Origin: Angiostrongylus vasorum | Taxonomy: Eukaryota; Nematoda; Chromadorea; Rhabditida; Metastrongylidae | Direction: 5' to 3' | Length of the DNA stretch: 64,000 nt | NCBI GenBank assembly: GCA_018806985.1 | Contig: JADANN010000446.1 | Span: 674,312 to 738,311, forward strand | Position numbers and translations under genes: made by a program | Shown here: positions 1 to 11,430 of the stretch, piece after piece | Numbering within the stretch: the first letter of the stretch is position 1 | Layout of the letters: the number at the start of each line of letters is the position of its first letter | Notes under the pieces: generated by a model | Databases searched by the model: none | What the model saw: only the letters and a program-made list of their open reading frames with translations | Told to the model about the DNA's origin: nothing

Positions 1-790
1 GTTTTGAGTACGGAAGTGTCTTGGTTAATGATAGAGAGAGTATGTCGCTAAAGATGACAGTACCCATCTAGTGAGATGACATCATTTGTTTCTTATCAGA
101 GTTGCTATACTTTGAAAAAATTCTGCTACTATAGAATGCTTGTTTTGCATAAGTGTATTTATGAGGATTTCTGCGAATGTAATCCGTCCATTTCTGGACC
201 CCACGAAAAAACACTGGACACCGTGATTTCTTCTTTTCTTTTTCCCATTTTCTCTATGAAATGATAATAGTGCATCTAATACCTTGTCACACCTATTGCT
301 GGACTGGCAAGGATAAGTAGCGGCTATTTGATGAGGTCAGGTCTCAACAGGTGGTTGTGAGGTTCTTGGCTCGGTCGCCGGCCATTTCATAATCAATCAA
401 GCACTCATTACTAGAAGGTTGGGACCCTGACAGAGTTTAACTCTTTGTCATCATAAGTTCATGTCCACAACATAAACGTGCTCACTCGTCTCCTTGGGAT
501 TATTCTATGTGATTCTGCTCTAATTCATCCTACTGTAGCTTTATCATAAACTGGATGTTTTTCGGCCTATTAACGGTAATCTTCTTGCCCTGCTTAGTTA
601 TAAAACTGCCTATATAAGTGGTCTCATCTATGATTGTGGAATGATGACCTTATTGTCGATATCATATCCTTTTGACGGATCTTAATAACATTTACAAGGA
701 GTAAAATAAAGACGCGCCATATCGTTGTAACACTGAACCGACGGCAGTCGATCAGCAAATATTAAATGTTATATAGAGAGGTTATACAGA
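1..790. other. Unassigned sequence, no gene seen
   Basis: No repeat family from elsewhere in the window and no convincing exon is seen here. The only longer open frame (76-264, +) has no recognisable domain or splice context. Confidence 0.4.
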
Positions 791-1070
791 GAAGTGCGTG
801 CAGCACCGTGGTCACAGGAACCCTGCAATACACATGGGAACGATCCCGCGCCCCAGTTCCACTAGCCTTCTATTCCCTGCGGGGCGGCAAATTGCTATCA
901 GACTTGTCTTGGAGGATAGCAGCACTAGGTCCATACATCGCTGGGCCACGGGGCACTGCGTGTCATCGTATAGGCCAGATATGCACTCACACATCTAAGG
1001 GTGCTTAATGAAGTCGAATGAATAGCCCATCCCTCAGGGATTGATCAACGCTGAGAGCTTTATCCTTTTT
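791..1070 (+). repeat. SINE-A copy 1 (tRNA-derived), diverged
   Basis: It shares the SINE-A body: the GACTTGTCTTGGAGGATAGC segment, the AGGCCAGATATGCA segment, a GGGATTGATCAACGC segment and the AGCTTTATCCTTTT end. The tRNA-like head (about 793-860) is more eroded than in other copies, so this is an older insertion. Confidence 0.85.
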
Positions 1071-1990
1071 TGCCTTCATGATATATAGACGCTATTTTTT
1101 TATTGCTAAGCTACCGCATTATAAAAGCTTTTCATCTCGTTTAATGTTGCACTCAAGGGGATAAAACGTATTTCTGAAGGTGGTGATCATCAAATGCTCT
1201 TCTTAACAGAACAAGCTGACAAAACAGTGATCCTAGTTCACAACTAATCAGGACCATTCCCTTCAGTGGTATGTTGCCATGTCATCCGTTACATGAGTGT
1301 GCTTTGCTTCAGCAAACACATCCATGATTTTCCTTAAGGAGTGATTGCCTTACAGTAAATCAAGGTAACGATTCTTTCCGATGTTAGTTTCAGAGGCATT
1401 GGTGGTGTTCGCTTACAATCTCTACCCGCGTACATCAATCAAGTCATTAAATATCACTTCGCAGACCTCGTGTTGACAAGCAGTATGTTTCCTTTTGCAA
1501 AAAATGCTATTATACTAATAAGACCTTCGTATAACCTTGGAATCTTTCTGCAAACACTTGTCATCTTTTTTGTGTTAGGGACTTCGTCACGTTGAACTGG
1601 TTACGGTGGAACGTCAAACTCGGTCGTTCTATCACCAGTACCAGAGCACTACTTCACAGCGAAACCAGTCGTACGTAGAACACGTGAGAAAATGTCTAAG
1701 ACTTTCAATCCAAGACTTCCTGCTGCCGTTGAGATAACATTGATTTTTAGTACTAGTCTAGTGAACATTGTGCATGACATCTATGCAGACCATAGAATAT
1801 CCGAGAATGCCTAAATGTACAAAAACTAGAGCCACCAAACACAAAGAGGATGTGTATCAGTGGCCACTTGCACCAGTAATACCACCTTCCGGGCTAAGTA
1901 ACTGGCACGGGTGACAGAACTGTTTATTATCAACTTTGTCTTGTTTTTCGTCTGCCATTTCGGTGTTTTTTCATGTGGATGCACAATGTT
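1071..1990. other. Unassigned sequence
   Basis: No recognisable coding region or repeat. It separates SINE-A copy 1 from the decayed Penelope-like copy starting near 1990. Confidence 0.35.
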
Positions 1991-3030
1991 CTGCACATTT
2001 TGCCATTATATTCACTACATTACATTACAAGTATTACAAGACATAAGATATACTGTACCTGAACTCACGCGGTCACCGTCCTTACCGTAGAGGAAAACTA
2101 AGCAATTTTGTCGTCGATAGATCGATAGAACTAGCTGAGAGAAAGGCGAAACGAAGGACCCGCATGGTGTGGTGGTGAACGCGTTACTCCCCGGAAAGGA
2201 CATAGCGCGTTCGTTCCCCACCATAGGCACCTGCGGTCCAGAGTTTTGCAAATATCTCAGCTTCGTTGAAGTTATGCAATTTCGTGTTTGACAATTCCAA
2301 CCGATTTTTCTAGAGCTGCCCTTCTTAAGCATCGCTTTGTAGCTACACTTATTTCATCGCTAATAAAGGACAACATAAAAGGGAATTTGTCTTGGCGACG
2401 TTTTTTGCTTTCGACCGTCGCTCTCCTTCTAAACTTATCTCGTGGATTACTATTTTGTAGCCAATCGAGATGGCTGTTAGCCCAGTCAAGTCGCGCGATT
2501 CCTCCTTTAGCGGCCTATTTATGCACAGAGGTTGCTGTTCGAAAGATCTTTCCCATATGCGTCCTCTTTGTGTCTGAAGGAAAAATGAACACGTTTTTTG
2601 TTACTTGACTTTTGGTACCACTATATCATGTAACGGCTATCTGATAAGCTAACTTGAATGTTAAAAAAATGGAAGCCAGTATTCTTCCTTTTCCTTCCGT
2701 GTGAATTTGATGAATTGAGACTGCTCATTCAACAATTCAAAGCAATTGTCCATCTCATCCTGCGCAGAGAAAACAAATGACACAACAATCATCTGTATGT
2801 CTACAGCAGAGTAGAGGCCTGAGATCGAGAACGGGGCTTCTAGAATAAGACCGAACATGTTCGTACTTAAATTTATGTTTTGAAATAAGTTATGGTTTTG
2901 AGCCTACTTAGCTCGCCACTTCGACTATTTCATTGTTCAAATTTCAGTACTGACTTTTAAATTCCTTTTCAGATAAAGCGTGGCGTCTTTAAGATGTTCT
3001 TCTGTTTTCTCAACATCCAACTAACAATGT
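1990..3030 (-). mobile_element. Penelope-like element, decayed and internally deleted
   Basis: On the minus strand the fragments run in PLE order. Near 3025-2935 there is N-terminal PLE sequence matching the 39.6 kb copy. At 2858-2661 a decayed reverse transcriptase segment keeps an NCFELLNEQSQFIKFTR-type stretch, but the YxDD box is destroyed. Around 2600-2290 lies the linker, and at 2100-2015 the start of the GIY-YIG endonuclease reads GTVYLMSCNTC. The middle of the RT is missing (junction near 2865-2935). A SINE-B copy interrupts the linker to endonuclease part at 2112-2275. It is not functional. Confidence 0.7.
2112..2275 (+). repeat. SINE-B monomer inserted in a Penelope-like copy, with target-site duplication
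   Basis: The tRNA-like head reads TGGTGTGGTGGTGAACGCG (A-box-like) followed by GCGTTCGTTCCCC (B-box-like), then AAATATCTCAGC. Flanks GCAATTTTGT (2102-2111) and GCAATTTCGT (2276-2285) match at 9 of 10 positions. The same bases are continuous in the PLE copies at 34.4 and 62.8 kb, so this is an insertion into the PLE. Confidence 0.8.
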
Positions 3031-3074
3031 ATTACTACAAATCTATTTTTTTTCTCGAACTGACGGCCTGAATT

Positions 3075-3330
3075 TAAACATTGTGATTTCGACTGCAGCT
3101 TGAACTTAATTGTGTTCAGTGCTGATTTGGGATCGCCAGATCATTTCCGTTGAAGGCGTGACTGCTGACAGCACCGTTAGGGTGATGGAAATGGCTGAAA
3201 GAGACAGAGGCAAAGCATGGAGATCAGTAGTGCATGGCTAACATGTGAGCTCCCGTAAAGGGTGATCTGTGGTGGAAATCTGGTCTTGAGGTCTGAATTT
3301 TGCAAATTACTCACCATCATTGTCTTTATA
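3075..3330 (+). repeat. SINE-B copy, strongly diverged
   Basis: It keeps the SINE-B order: ACATTGTGATTTCGACT, then a GGGATCGCCAGATCA segment, a GACTGCTGACAG segment, a weak tRNA-like middle, and a TTTTGCAAAT-like end. It is older than the copy at 2.1 kb. Confidence 0.55.
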
Positions 3331-3504
3331 TCCAATAGTTCTCGATTTCATTAATTTTCGAAGCTTTCGCATGAATGTTCGCGCTGCTATGATGTTTAAA
3401 ATAAGCTTTCTGTTGCGATAATGGTACCAACTTCGCCGTTGTAATCCTGGAATACTCGAGTCAAAACAGGTCGTGGATATGCCCTTAGTTCTTGCTGTTA
3501 ATGT

Positions 3505-5545
3505 CTATCAAGAAATCACCTGTATCACTTGTCGTTCCGTTCATCGTCGAGTGACTTTAGCGTGCGCCAAATCACCCATCCATCCTTGTCGCGGACAAGA
3601 GTAGCGCGGTGGATTCTGCTAGCTATAGGGACTCGTTAAGTATCATACGTTTCCTCTAGGGTTTTCTTCAAGAACTCTGACCATCAAATCAGCCGTCTTC
3701 CCGCATTATGGTTGACATACCGAGGAAACTAGTTATTAATAGACCTGTTGTCCATCGGTTGTCGTTCATGAGCATTATGTGTCCAGCTCACCATATCATT
3801 CACAGTTTGGTGCTTACAACGGCGTCTGTGATTTTTGAGTGTTAACGTAGGACGGCGCTTCGGAACCATTTCTTCACTTATATGACACAGGATACTCCTA
3901 GCATTGACCTTTCGACTGCACGTTCAATAATTCTGAGCTATGTTTCACCATATGTTGTGATCAGGTTTTTGACGCATACGTTAGGGCAGGAAGTACCGTT
4001 GAGTCGAAAAGGTGGGCACGGAGTCGGGTGTTCTTTGTTCTCTTCACGACAACCTCGATGCTCTTGAAAGCCCCCCAAGTCGCTCGTTTCCTTCTCAGCT
4101 CTGGAACTAAGTCGTTCATCATATTGTTTCTCCGACCTAGATAGACATAACTGGAGCATTCGGAGATATTCGTTGTCTTCAACGTGAATGGGAACGTACC
4201 CCCATCCTTCCTTATGAACATCGTTCGTGTGAGATTTAGTCGAAGCCCAATTGTTCACAAGGGTTGTCAAAGTCGGTAAGCATTTGTTTCGCTGAGTGAT
4301 GTTTACTGTTTTAAAAACGATTTTATCAGCAAAGCGAAGATGGCGTGGTTCTCGACCATCCATTTTCGCTCCACGTTGTTCCACTCCATTGTTCCTATAA
4401 CGTTATCGAGCGTGGCCAAAGATTGTATTGGCGACATGGTGTCGCTTATCAATCTCTTTCTGACATCGATGTTAATATCGTTATAGAATGGTAATGCCTT
4501 GATTGTGAAATTTTTACGTAGCCCACGAAGAATCCTTATACATAGAGTAGGGACTCCTTGACTCTTTAGGGCTTCCATGATCACTTCTTTCTCAGCAGAG
4601 TCAAGAGCAATATTTAGTTTTTTTTTATTTACTGCCTACTACAATTTTCACGGCAGCGTATTATGCGAAATCAACCACAACGATGCTGAGATATTCGCAG
4701 AACTTGAACCGCGGGCCAGATCGAACCACGATTTGCCTTACTGGGGCACGCGCATTGCACACTGAGCTACGGAGGCCCTTGCTCTGCGTTTCTCTCAGCT
4801 ACTATTCTATCTAGAGTCAAGAGCGTTCTTTAAACCGATGAAAGTGAGACGGAGTGGGCCTTTGTACTCTCGCGATACTTCAGTGAGTCTTGTCGTCGTG
4901 TGAATGTGGTCCATCGTACTGAATCCTTTTCGAAACGCTGCTTGTTCAAATGGCCAACGTTCTTCCAGTGTTCTGTCAATACTCTTTAGGATGACTCGAG
5001 TGAAAAGTACGCAGACGGCAGACGGCAAGCAGATTGGGCATTAGTTGCCGATATCATGGAGTTCACCCTCTTTGAACATAAGCACAGTTTTGCTGGTCTT
5101 CCATTAAGTAGGGACCTTGCATTCAGAGAGGTAACGTGTTAAGAGCCAAGCCAGTGTGTTCACGAGGACTAGTGGAATGTTCTTCGGGTGTTCAGATCTT
5201 ATCCTCTCCGGACTTGGAGCTGTTCGATTTTTCACCAACGAAATGGCATGTCGGATTTCAGAAAGGAGAACCGGTGGTACAACATATCCACCCTCCTTTA
5301 TTTCATATGACGGAAGGTGGACATGGCTATCGAAGAGATCTGAGTAGTATTCGTGAATGATTTTCTCCATTGCCTTTCTGGATGCTGTAACTCTTCTATC
5401 TGGGCGTAGAAGTGCAATCATCTTGGTCTTGTAATTGGCGAAGCTTCGGAGGGTTTTATGTCACATGAAGGCAAGAGGACTTGGCTAATGAAGAGATGCG
5501 AGTAGTAGAATCGTGAATGATTTTCTTTGTTGCATTCATCCATGT
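3505..5545 (-). mobile_element. RTE-type LINE, decayed copy with a nested SINE
   Basis: The element reads on the minus strand. At 5545-5450 there is a duplicated, decayed scrap of the linker. Sequence 5421-5104 encodes the pre-RT region (AMEKIIHEYYSDLFDSHVH), 5028-4813 the RT fingers (FEQAAFRKGFSTMDHIH), 4596-4303 the palm (IMEALKSQGVPT), and 4384-3938 the region with HLRFADKIVF, where the catalytic FADD has become FADK. The C-terminal part and the tail (CACCTGTATCAC on the plus strand) follow near 3505. Frames are broken many times. Endonuclease sequence is absent, so the copy is 5'-truncated. A SINE of the B' type splits the RT at 4609-4812. Confidence 0.9.
4609..4812 (-). repeat. SINE-B' (TAGCTCAGTG head) nested in the RTE reverse transcriptase, with 12-bp duplication
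   Basis: On the minus strand the head reads TAGCTCAGTGTGCAATG (A box) and GTGGTTCGATCTGG (B box), both very close to RNA polymerase III promoter consensus. The end is an A-rich AGTAAATAAAAAAAA tail. The 12-bp flanks AGAGTCAAGAGC (4597-4608 and 4813-4824) are identical. Removing the insert and one flank restores a continuous RT reading (LTFIGLKNALDSAEKEV). Confidence 0.92.
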
Positions 5546-5709
5546 TTTGGAGGTTTTGCTATGTCTATTATGTGTCACTGGATTCTAGTTCTTTCGGTTT
5601 TTGGAAATATGCAAGCGGTCAAATACTGCATACAATTTCAGATGAAGAATAATACTACTTGTGCATACATGTATAAGTGCTAATATTGTATGCCCATATA
5701 CACGTTGAA

Positions 5710-5965
5710 GGGTCTCGTGTGGCGCAGTGGTTGGAGGCGCCACTGCGACACACACACGTGGAATCGATCCCCACGCCCCTGGACCACCTAGCCTTCCATC
5801 CCTCCGGGGTCGGCGAATCGGTCCTGTAGCGAGGATATCAGAACTGGTTCGATACATCGGTAGGCCAGATATGTATTCAGTCACCTTCAACGATGTTTGG
5901 AGTCGAATGCATGGCGCATCCCTCACAGATTGATCAACGCCGAGAGCTTTATCCTCTGTCCTTTT
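5710..5965 (+). repeat. SINE-A copy 2
   Basis: A head with TGGCGCAGTGGTTGGAGG (A box) and GGAATCGATCCCC (B box) is followed by the common body and the AGAGCTTTATCCTC end. The GAGTCATTGTAAAGG part of the body is deleted. Confidence 0.9.
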
Positions 5966-6177
5966 TATACAAGTTGAAGGATGGAGTGAATTTTTCACTG
6001 AATTTTAACCTTGGACTGCTAAAAACGGTAGAACTTCTAACACCATGGAAGAGGGTCGAATTGCTGTTTCAGTGACAGCAAGAAGAATTCCGTGCTTCAT
6101 TCGCTTTTGGGATCGGAGATTGTGTCATCCTGGTTGCTCACGGACATCTTTTATTTCCTTTTTTCCGCGGGCAACCT

Positions 6178-6576
6178 CTATTTTGAGTTCGGCGGTATAG
6201 TTGGTTGGTGCATTTTCAGATTGCTCGTCTTCCGTGTTTTATGTGGTTGGATATCGTCTAGTTCTGGTGTAACCGAAAGACTTAGGAGCCCGTGAATTAG
6301 AAATATGATGATTATTCCGCGCGAGTTCTTGGCAAGCTTCTCGATTCTTGTTGTCTTCCATAAATATGAAACTTGTTTCGGATCATAGATTAGTAATAGG
6401 TTGTTCTCCCATGGAGAATATCTCCCACTGCTTTTTTCCTTCGTCTTCGCTTTTCGCGGAGCGACGTTTAATAGTGAGATCTCCCCACTCCACAGTTTTT
6501 CTGTGTGATTTAGGGAGCTTCTATGACTAGCCGTTATGTGTTTAAGAGAATTTCTGTGATCGATGGAAGGAACCAA
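6178..6576 (-). CDS. Candidate host ORF or exon, unknown function
   Basis: An open minus-strand frame of 132 codons is not covered by any repeat family seen here. Its first half is Lys/Ser-rich (RKAKTKEKSSGRYSPWENN). A hydrophobic stretch follows (GIIIIFLIHGLLSLSV), which could be one membrane segment, and then a polar end. The first codon is TTG, so it would be an internal or final exon, not a complete gene. It lies just downstream of the likely terminal exon at 6842-7094 on the same strand. No family was recognised and it may be a chance frame. Confidence 0.25.
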   Translation of the reverse strand: MVPSIDHRNSLKHITASHRSSLNHTEKLWSGEISLLNVAPRKAKTKEKSSGRYSPWENNLLLIYDPKQVSYLWKTTRIEKLAKNSRGIIIIFLIHGLLSLSVTPELDDIQPHKTRKTSNLKMHQPTIPPNSK

Positions 6577-6841
6577 GAGTCACCTATTTCTTTATTCAGT
6601 CTCCTAAAATAGGTAGTAGATTTTGAATTCTTTCTAGGCAAACTTGAAAGGTCTGAATACTTTCTCTCGTTGTGAATGCGATTCCACATACAAGAGCGCT
6701 CTTGCATTTACGTGGAACACAATTTCTATCATTACTATAGACAAATGCTCTCCTGAGGATTTCGTTTTTCTAAGTGACCTATAGGGAACTTCTTTTGTTG
6801 ACTTTTATAAGCCTTTGTAGAAACTTCCTCGCCGTAGACAA

Positions 6842-7094
6842 TTAGAGTGTTGTGTGGCCACCGTGTTTCTCGTCAGCAACTGCTCGTTCTACCACAGGAT
6901 CGCACCGCAGAGACTGCACATTTCCAATGAGAATGGTTCCTGCAAATATGAATGTCGGAAGGTTGTCACTTGTAGTCGATGTGCTTTCTCGTTTCGTAAA
7001 GAAACGGTCTAGAAGCACGTGGAATGAGAAGCTTTTGAGGTCGGAGACGATGTCGAGATATGGCTTCGAAACAATAACTTCCAGTTGGGTCTCA
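6842..7094 (-). CDS. Probable terminal exon of an unidentified host gene
   Basis: Read on the minus strand, a good acceptor (AACTATTCAG) ends just before 7094. One leftover base is followed by 83 sense codons and a TAA at 6842-6844. The peptide is protein-like: it starts ETQLEVIVSKPYLDIVSDLK, then HVLLDRFFTKRES, FIFAGTILIGNVQSL and ends EKHGGHTTL. There is no internal stop and no similarity to the repeats in this window. It has no ATG near its 5' end, as expected for a 3' exon. Upstream exons may be the coding-like tracts at 7920-8600 and 9378-9656 on the same strand. I do not recognise the family. Confidence 0.45.
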
Positions 7095-7268
7095 CTGAAT
7101 AGTTGTTAGTGGACAAAAAATAGTCTAGACAAATGGGTTCGAAAGCAGTTGACTTGAACACTCATTGCTCGGGTCGGTCACCCTGTTTAACTACTTCTGC
7201 TGAAGGTTATTGAGTCGTTGGGATTGGATGGAAAAGCGAAAGATTAGTGTTACTTGCGCTTGAAACTT

Positions 7269-7553
7269 AAAGGATAAAGGATAAAGCTCTCGGCGTTGAT
7301 CAATCCCTGAGAGATGAGCTATGCATTCGATTTCATCAAGTATCGTTGGAGACGATTGATTTCATATCTGACCTTTACAACGACTCGCGGTGGCCTACCG
7401 ATGTATCGAGCCAGTGTTGCTTTCCTCCCAGACAAGTCTGGTACCAATTTGCCGAACATGGAGGGATGGAAGGCTTGGTGGGCCATGGGCCCGGAGATCG
7501 ACTCCATGTGTGTGTCGCAGCGGTGCCTCCAACCACTGTGCCGCACGCGCCCC
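7269..7553 (-). repeat. SINE-A copy 3
   Basis: On the plus strand it begins with AAAGGATAAAGGATAAAGCTC (the element's 3' tail, reversed) and ends with the tRNA-like head reversed (CCAACCACTGTGCCGCACGC). Nearly full length. Confidence 0.9.
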
Positions 7554-7919
7554 CACTCGAAACTTAGGAATTCAAAATTTTCATAGCACAGTTGACACGT
7601 CATGGCATTTAACGATATTTCACTCACTGTGGCAACCTTAAACGATGGCATACGCTAGCTAGTAGATTTGTACTATTATTAAGAGATTTTTTGGTCTTTG
7701 TTTAAACCGACCCATCTCAGACGTCCGAAACATCGAAGCCTTTTTTTGTCTGGTTAGACGATCAGGTTTGTCACAGACTGAAGTGCCGATGTTGTTCGAC
7801 CAGTATTTTTTAGGCTTTCGTAATCCCCCTAACCGGCGGTGTTGGAGTGATGGTTCCTTTCCGTTATTTATAGCAGCGGAGAAAATCTGCTTCAGTTAAG
7901 AAACGAAGACAATTTAGAA

Positions 7920-8600
7920 TTAACGCCAAAATCCTTTTAGCGTTGGGTAGGAAACATTACTACTTAAAGATATCGTTTTCGATCTCTTTGTTTGAGTTCT
8001 TGTGTTTACGAGGAGTTGAGGTTCATCTTGAGAAAATTCTTCAACTCTGATACATTTTTGACTATAGTGAGCTGATGATAACTCTGTTGAAGAGCCTTTG
8101 TTATATTCGAAGACGTCACATATCACTTCATTTTTTCTCTGGAGATTCTTGAGCAAAAGTTGTTCCAGCCCTCCAAAATTGTCGAGTAATTCACATATGG
8201 TCAAGATCACAGCCATGTTTCGTCTCCAATGCTGTATTGTGATGTAATGTGATTGGAAAAGATTGGATAACCCATGCATTGTGCCTGTTCGACGACTTTT
8301 CCGATTTCCACCATTCGATTGAATATTCTAAGTTGAGCAGCATTTTTCAGTGCCCTGAGATTTAGCCAGCAGTGTCTGAATTCAGAATAAGTAAAGTTAA
8401 AAAATTTCTTGAATTTTTTAGTCTCCTTCGAAGTTAACTCAGTACAGCGTTGGTCAATCAGTACCACATCTAGTTTGACCTTTCTTATGGTTGATGTAAA
8501 TCCTAGCGAAGAGTCTTTTTCTTTCTCCAAAAAAAATATTGGTTGAGTTTTTTGATCGAAGAAAACGCAAAGCTTCTGAGCTAGCGTTGGCAAAAGATAA
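7920..8600 (-). CDS. Coding-like tract, probably one or more exons of an unidentified gene
   Basis: Two long minus-strand frames overlap end to end. One is open from the neighbouring SINE down to 8207 and includes KNAAQLRIFNRMVEIGKVV. The other, 8279-7920, includes QRKNEVICDVFEYNKGSS and ends at a TAA. Possible acceptors on the minus strand are TTCTGAATTCAG (near 8375) and CTCAAGAATCTCCAG (near 8144). A change of frame between the two could be a short intron or a decayed frame. No domain was recognised. Frames upstream of about 8690 are SINE-A sequence and not part of any gene. Confidence 0.3.
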
Positions 8601-8685
8601 TAAAAGATAGTTGATACTTTGCATACGAAGACAACGTGGCAAAGATTTCGTGAAGCCCTGCATTTTTTGTTTATATGCTGATCCA

Positions 8686-8964
8686 TAGGCGCAATGGTCG
8701 GAGGTGCCTTGCAACACAGGCAGAATCGATCCCCACGCCCATAGCCCACCAAGCATTCCATCCCTCCGGAGTCGGCAAATTGGTACCAGACTTGTCTGGG
8801 AGGATAGCAGCACTGACTCGACACATCGATAGGCCACCGCGAGTCATTGTAAAGGCCAGATATGCATTCAATCACCTCCAAACGATGATTAATGAAGTCG
8901 AATGCATGGCGCATCTCTCAGGGATTGGTCTACGCCAAGAGCTTTATCCTTTTTATCCTTTATG
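8686..8964 (+). repeat. SINE-A copy 4
   Basis: tRNA-like head with GCGCAATGGTCGGAGG and GAATCGATCCCC, full body, and an AGAGCTTTATCCTTTTTATCC end. Confidence 0.9.
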
Positions 8965-9377
8965 CTAGTCTATTCCTCTCTGCAATATTCTGGTAGAATA
9001 ATGCTCCAGTTGTACTTTTATTCTCACAGGTTGCTTATTGATACCTTTACTTGTGTTGTAAGCGTAACGGGAAGCATTTGAAGGCGTTTGCAGACGCAAT
9101 TGTGCTTGCAACCATTTTTCTAGTGACTCGTTGATGTCATTTTGTGATAATCGATATCTGTAGTCAGTTGGAATTTGTACTTTATGGAATTCTCAGTGTT
9201 TTTTTTTGCTATCTTGTTGTCTGGTTCCTCAGCTATTTTCGCCATGATTCCAGTGTTATGCGAAATGAATTCACAAAGTTTCATGTTGAGTCCATTCAGT
9301 GTTTGCTTTGTACGTAAGGAGTCCTACAATGCTTTCTCTAATTCGCATGCGATTAGAATATGGTTGTCGACTTGTAA

Positions 9378-9656
9378 GTTACCATTTAATTGTGTTACTA
9401 CTCAGGCTCCTTGCTTGTAGTGATCTAAATGAAAGTGATGATTCCAGTCGAACAGAATGGTGATCTGTTTGACCCCGAGTCACTCTGGTGAATCGCTGAA
9501 TTTTAACATTGCTCGGGGAGAATGGGGAGCTACGATGATCATCTTCATCACTAGTAGGAAATCCTTCTCGACGTCTGAAGTAATCGCCATTCTTTCGATT
9601 CTGAAGCGAAAGAGGAGTGCAAACAGCTTGAAAGGATAACTGGCCTCTGGGAGAGA
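9378..9656 (-). CDS. Candidate internal exon of an unidentified gene
   Basis: On the minus strand the acceptor CTTCTCTCCCAG precedes an open frame of about 90 codons. The frame includes RREGFPTSDEDDHRSS and TRVTRGQTDHHSVRLESS and runs into ATG followed by GTAACT, a plausible donor, just before the frame would stop. The composition (Ser, Arg, Asp-rich) looks like a disordered protein segment. It lies on the same strand as the candidate exons at 7.9-8.6 kb and 6.84-7.09 kb, so these may be one gene of about 3 kb with a SINE-A in an intron. That is inference. Confidence 0.35.
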
Positions 9657-10113
9657 AGTTGGTAAGTGGTAAATGAAATGAATTGTAACGAATCATAGAC
9701 TATTCGGAGAAATTTGTGGATTGCTCTCTCTGTTGATTTTCTATGGTATGTTCAAACGAAAATGTTTCTGACATTGACATTATACCTGTCGAGCAAATGT
9801 TCATTGTTTTGTAGGAATTCCCAAGTAATTTTGAGTCTGCTGATTTCCTTATTCAGGAGAGTTCTTCTGTTCCAGCAGATTTCAAGGTCCAGAAAACATG
9901 ACACGGTACAAACGGAGGAGCGTCGTTAGCAGAATGTTTATCAGCTAGCGATGGATTAGCTTGTACAAAAGGTCGTTTGAGGCAGATGCAGTAGATCGTG
10001 TAGAATACTTGTTAAATAGCTGAGGAATGGCTTGCACAATTTCTTCATGCGACTTTGATGAGAAGTGATAGAGAACTCTCGCCATTTCGTGAAGAATAAT
10101 TTATACAGACCTA

Positions 10114-10323
10114 GTGGTTTTCTCGTCTATAATCGCCCTCTCTCAATATTATGGGAAAAACTCCGTTGCAATGCGGAATCACACTTTATATCCCAATCTT
10201 CACAGAGAGTTTATCGAAATCATGAGAGGATGGAGCACAAAATTCTGCTTAACTATCCTTGCTGGCCTCACCGTATATTTCGTCAAACATCTGGAATGCT
10301 TCATCTACAAAACCGTTGGCTAA
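10114..10323 (+). CDS. Candidate small protein with one hydrophobic segment
   Basis: A plus-strand frame contains an ATG at 10160 followed by RNHTLYPNLHREFIEIMRG and a hydrophobic stretch (FCLTILAGLTVYFVKHL), and ends KTVG at a TAA. From that ATG it is about 54 residues. The pattern of a short polar N-terminus plus one membrane segment is seen in small organelle or membrane proteins, but no family is claimed. No clear acceptor precedes the ATG. Confidence 0.25.
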   Translation: MVFSSIIALSQYYGKNSVAMRNHTLYPNLHREFIEIMRGWSTKFCLTILAGLTVYFVKHLECFIYKTVG

Positions 10324-10399
10324 TCACAGAAAAAATAAAAAGAACCTTTAAAGGCATTATTGGGCTTACTGACCAAGCTTCAACAACTTCCTTAATGAG

Positions 10400-11150
10400 A
10401 GCACGCTATTAAACGAAGAGAATACTGTAATGTCCCTCAGGCTTTATGCGATTAACACACCCAATATTTTGTACGAAGAGAACACCTTGTAATATTAGTG
10501 CAGAAATGTTAAAGCACAACTGAGCAGATCTCAAAAAGGTGATTTCATTGTAGCCAAGTATCTCTGTTATGCAGCAAAGTGACGTAATCATTTCTGACGA
10601 ACTATTTTGTTAAGAGAAAGTGCTCTTTACGAGATCCTTTCAGAGTTTTAGACGGGTTTTTTTTTGAGTATTGGATGTGCTTCTCGAGCGCTAAGAACTG
10701 ACGGAAATGATCCCTGAGACCCTTCATGAACTCTATTTGTTATGATGGAGGTGATTAGCGGGAGTTTGTTACTATGATGGAGTAGTGAAAAACGAATTGA
10801 AACATTCTAAGCAGCTGTCCTTCCTCAGTAGAAAGCATATAAAAATGCTGAGTGTTTCGAGAAGCTGTTGATCATGTGATTAGCTTTCCGAATCTAGTCT
10901 TTCTCCTTGTGTTATTGAAGCGTTTGGCGTAATAAATTGCATATCAGTATACACTTCCAAGCTCTGAAGAATGCGATACTGCGGAAACGTCAGCGTTACC
11001 AGAACAAAGAATAAGGTGACAACTCGTGTTTCTTCCACAAGAATATCGAGAAAAATTTGCTCTTGACATATCACAATCAGTTTAGTTATAGGCTGTATGT
11101 ACACATTTTCATTAAGGCAAAAGAAGAATTAATGGCAGATGATGGAGATA
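10400..11150. other. Unassigned sequence
   Basis: No repeat family or convincing exon is visible. Open frames on either strand are short and lack splice context. Confidence 0.3.
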
Positions 11151-11158
11151 TCGATTTA

Positions 11159-11398
11159 TAAAGGATAAATGATAGAGCTCTTGGCGTTGATCAATGCTTG
11201 AGGGATGCGCTATGCATTCGACTTTATAAAGCATCGTTCGGAGGTGACTGAATGCATATCTAGCCTTTACAATGAGTTGCGGTGGCCTACCGATGTATCG
11301 AGTTTGTTCTGCTATCCTCCCAGACAAGTCTGGCACCAATTTGCCGACCCTGGAGGGATGGAAGGCTTCATGGGTCATGAGCACGGGGATCGATTTTT
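11159..11398 (-). repeat. SINE-A copy 5, head missing
   Basis: The body and tail are present, from AAAGGATAAATGATAGAGCTC to the GACCCTGGAGGGATGGAAGG segment (plus-strand reading). The tRNA-like A and B boxes are gone; the match stops at GGGGATCGAT. The insertion is 5'-truncated, just upstream of the exon at 11431. Confidence 0.85.
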
Positions 11399-11430
11399 TA
11401 AGTTGCAAAAAATTATTTTTTATATCCTAG

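Noticed and set aside
7314..7651. Overlapping ORFs on both strands at 7.3-7.65 kb, and equivalents in other SINE copies
   Set aside because: All fall inside SINE-A, whose body happens to be stop-poor in several frames.
8207..8914. A 235-codon minus-strand ORF as a single gene
   Set aside because: Its first 75 codons are SINE-A read through; only the remainder is a candidate exon.
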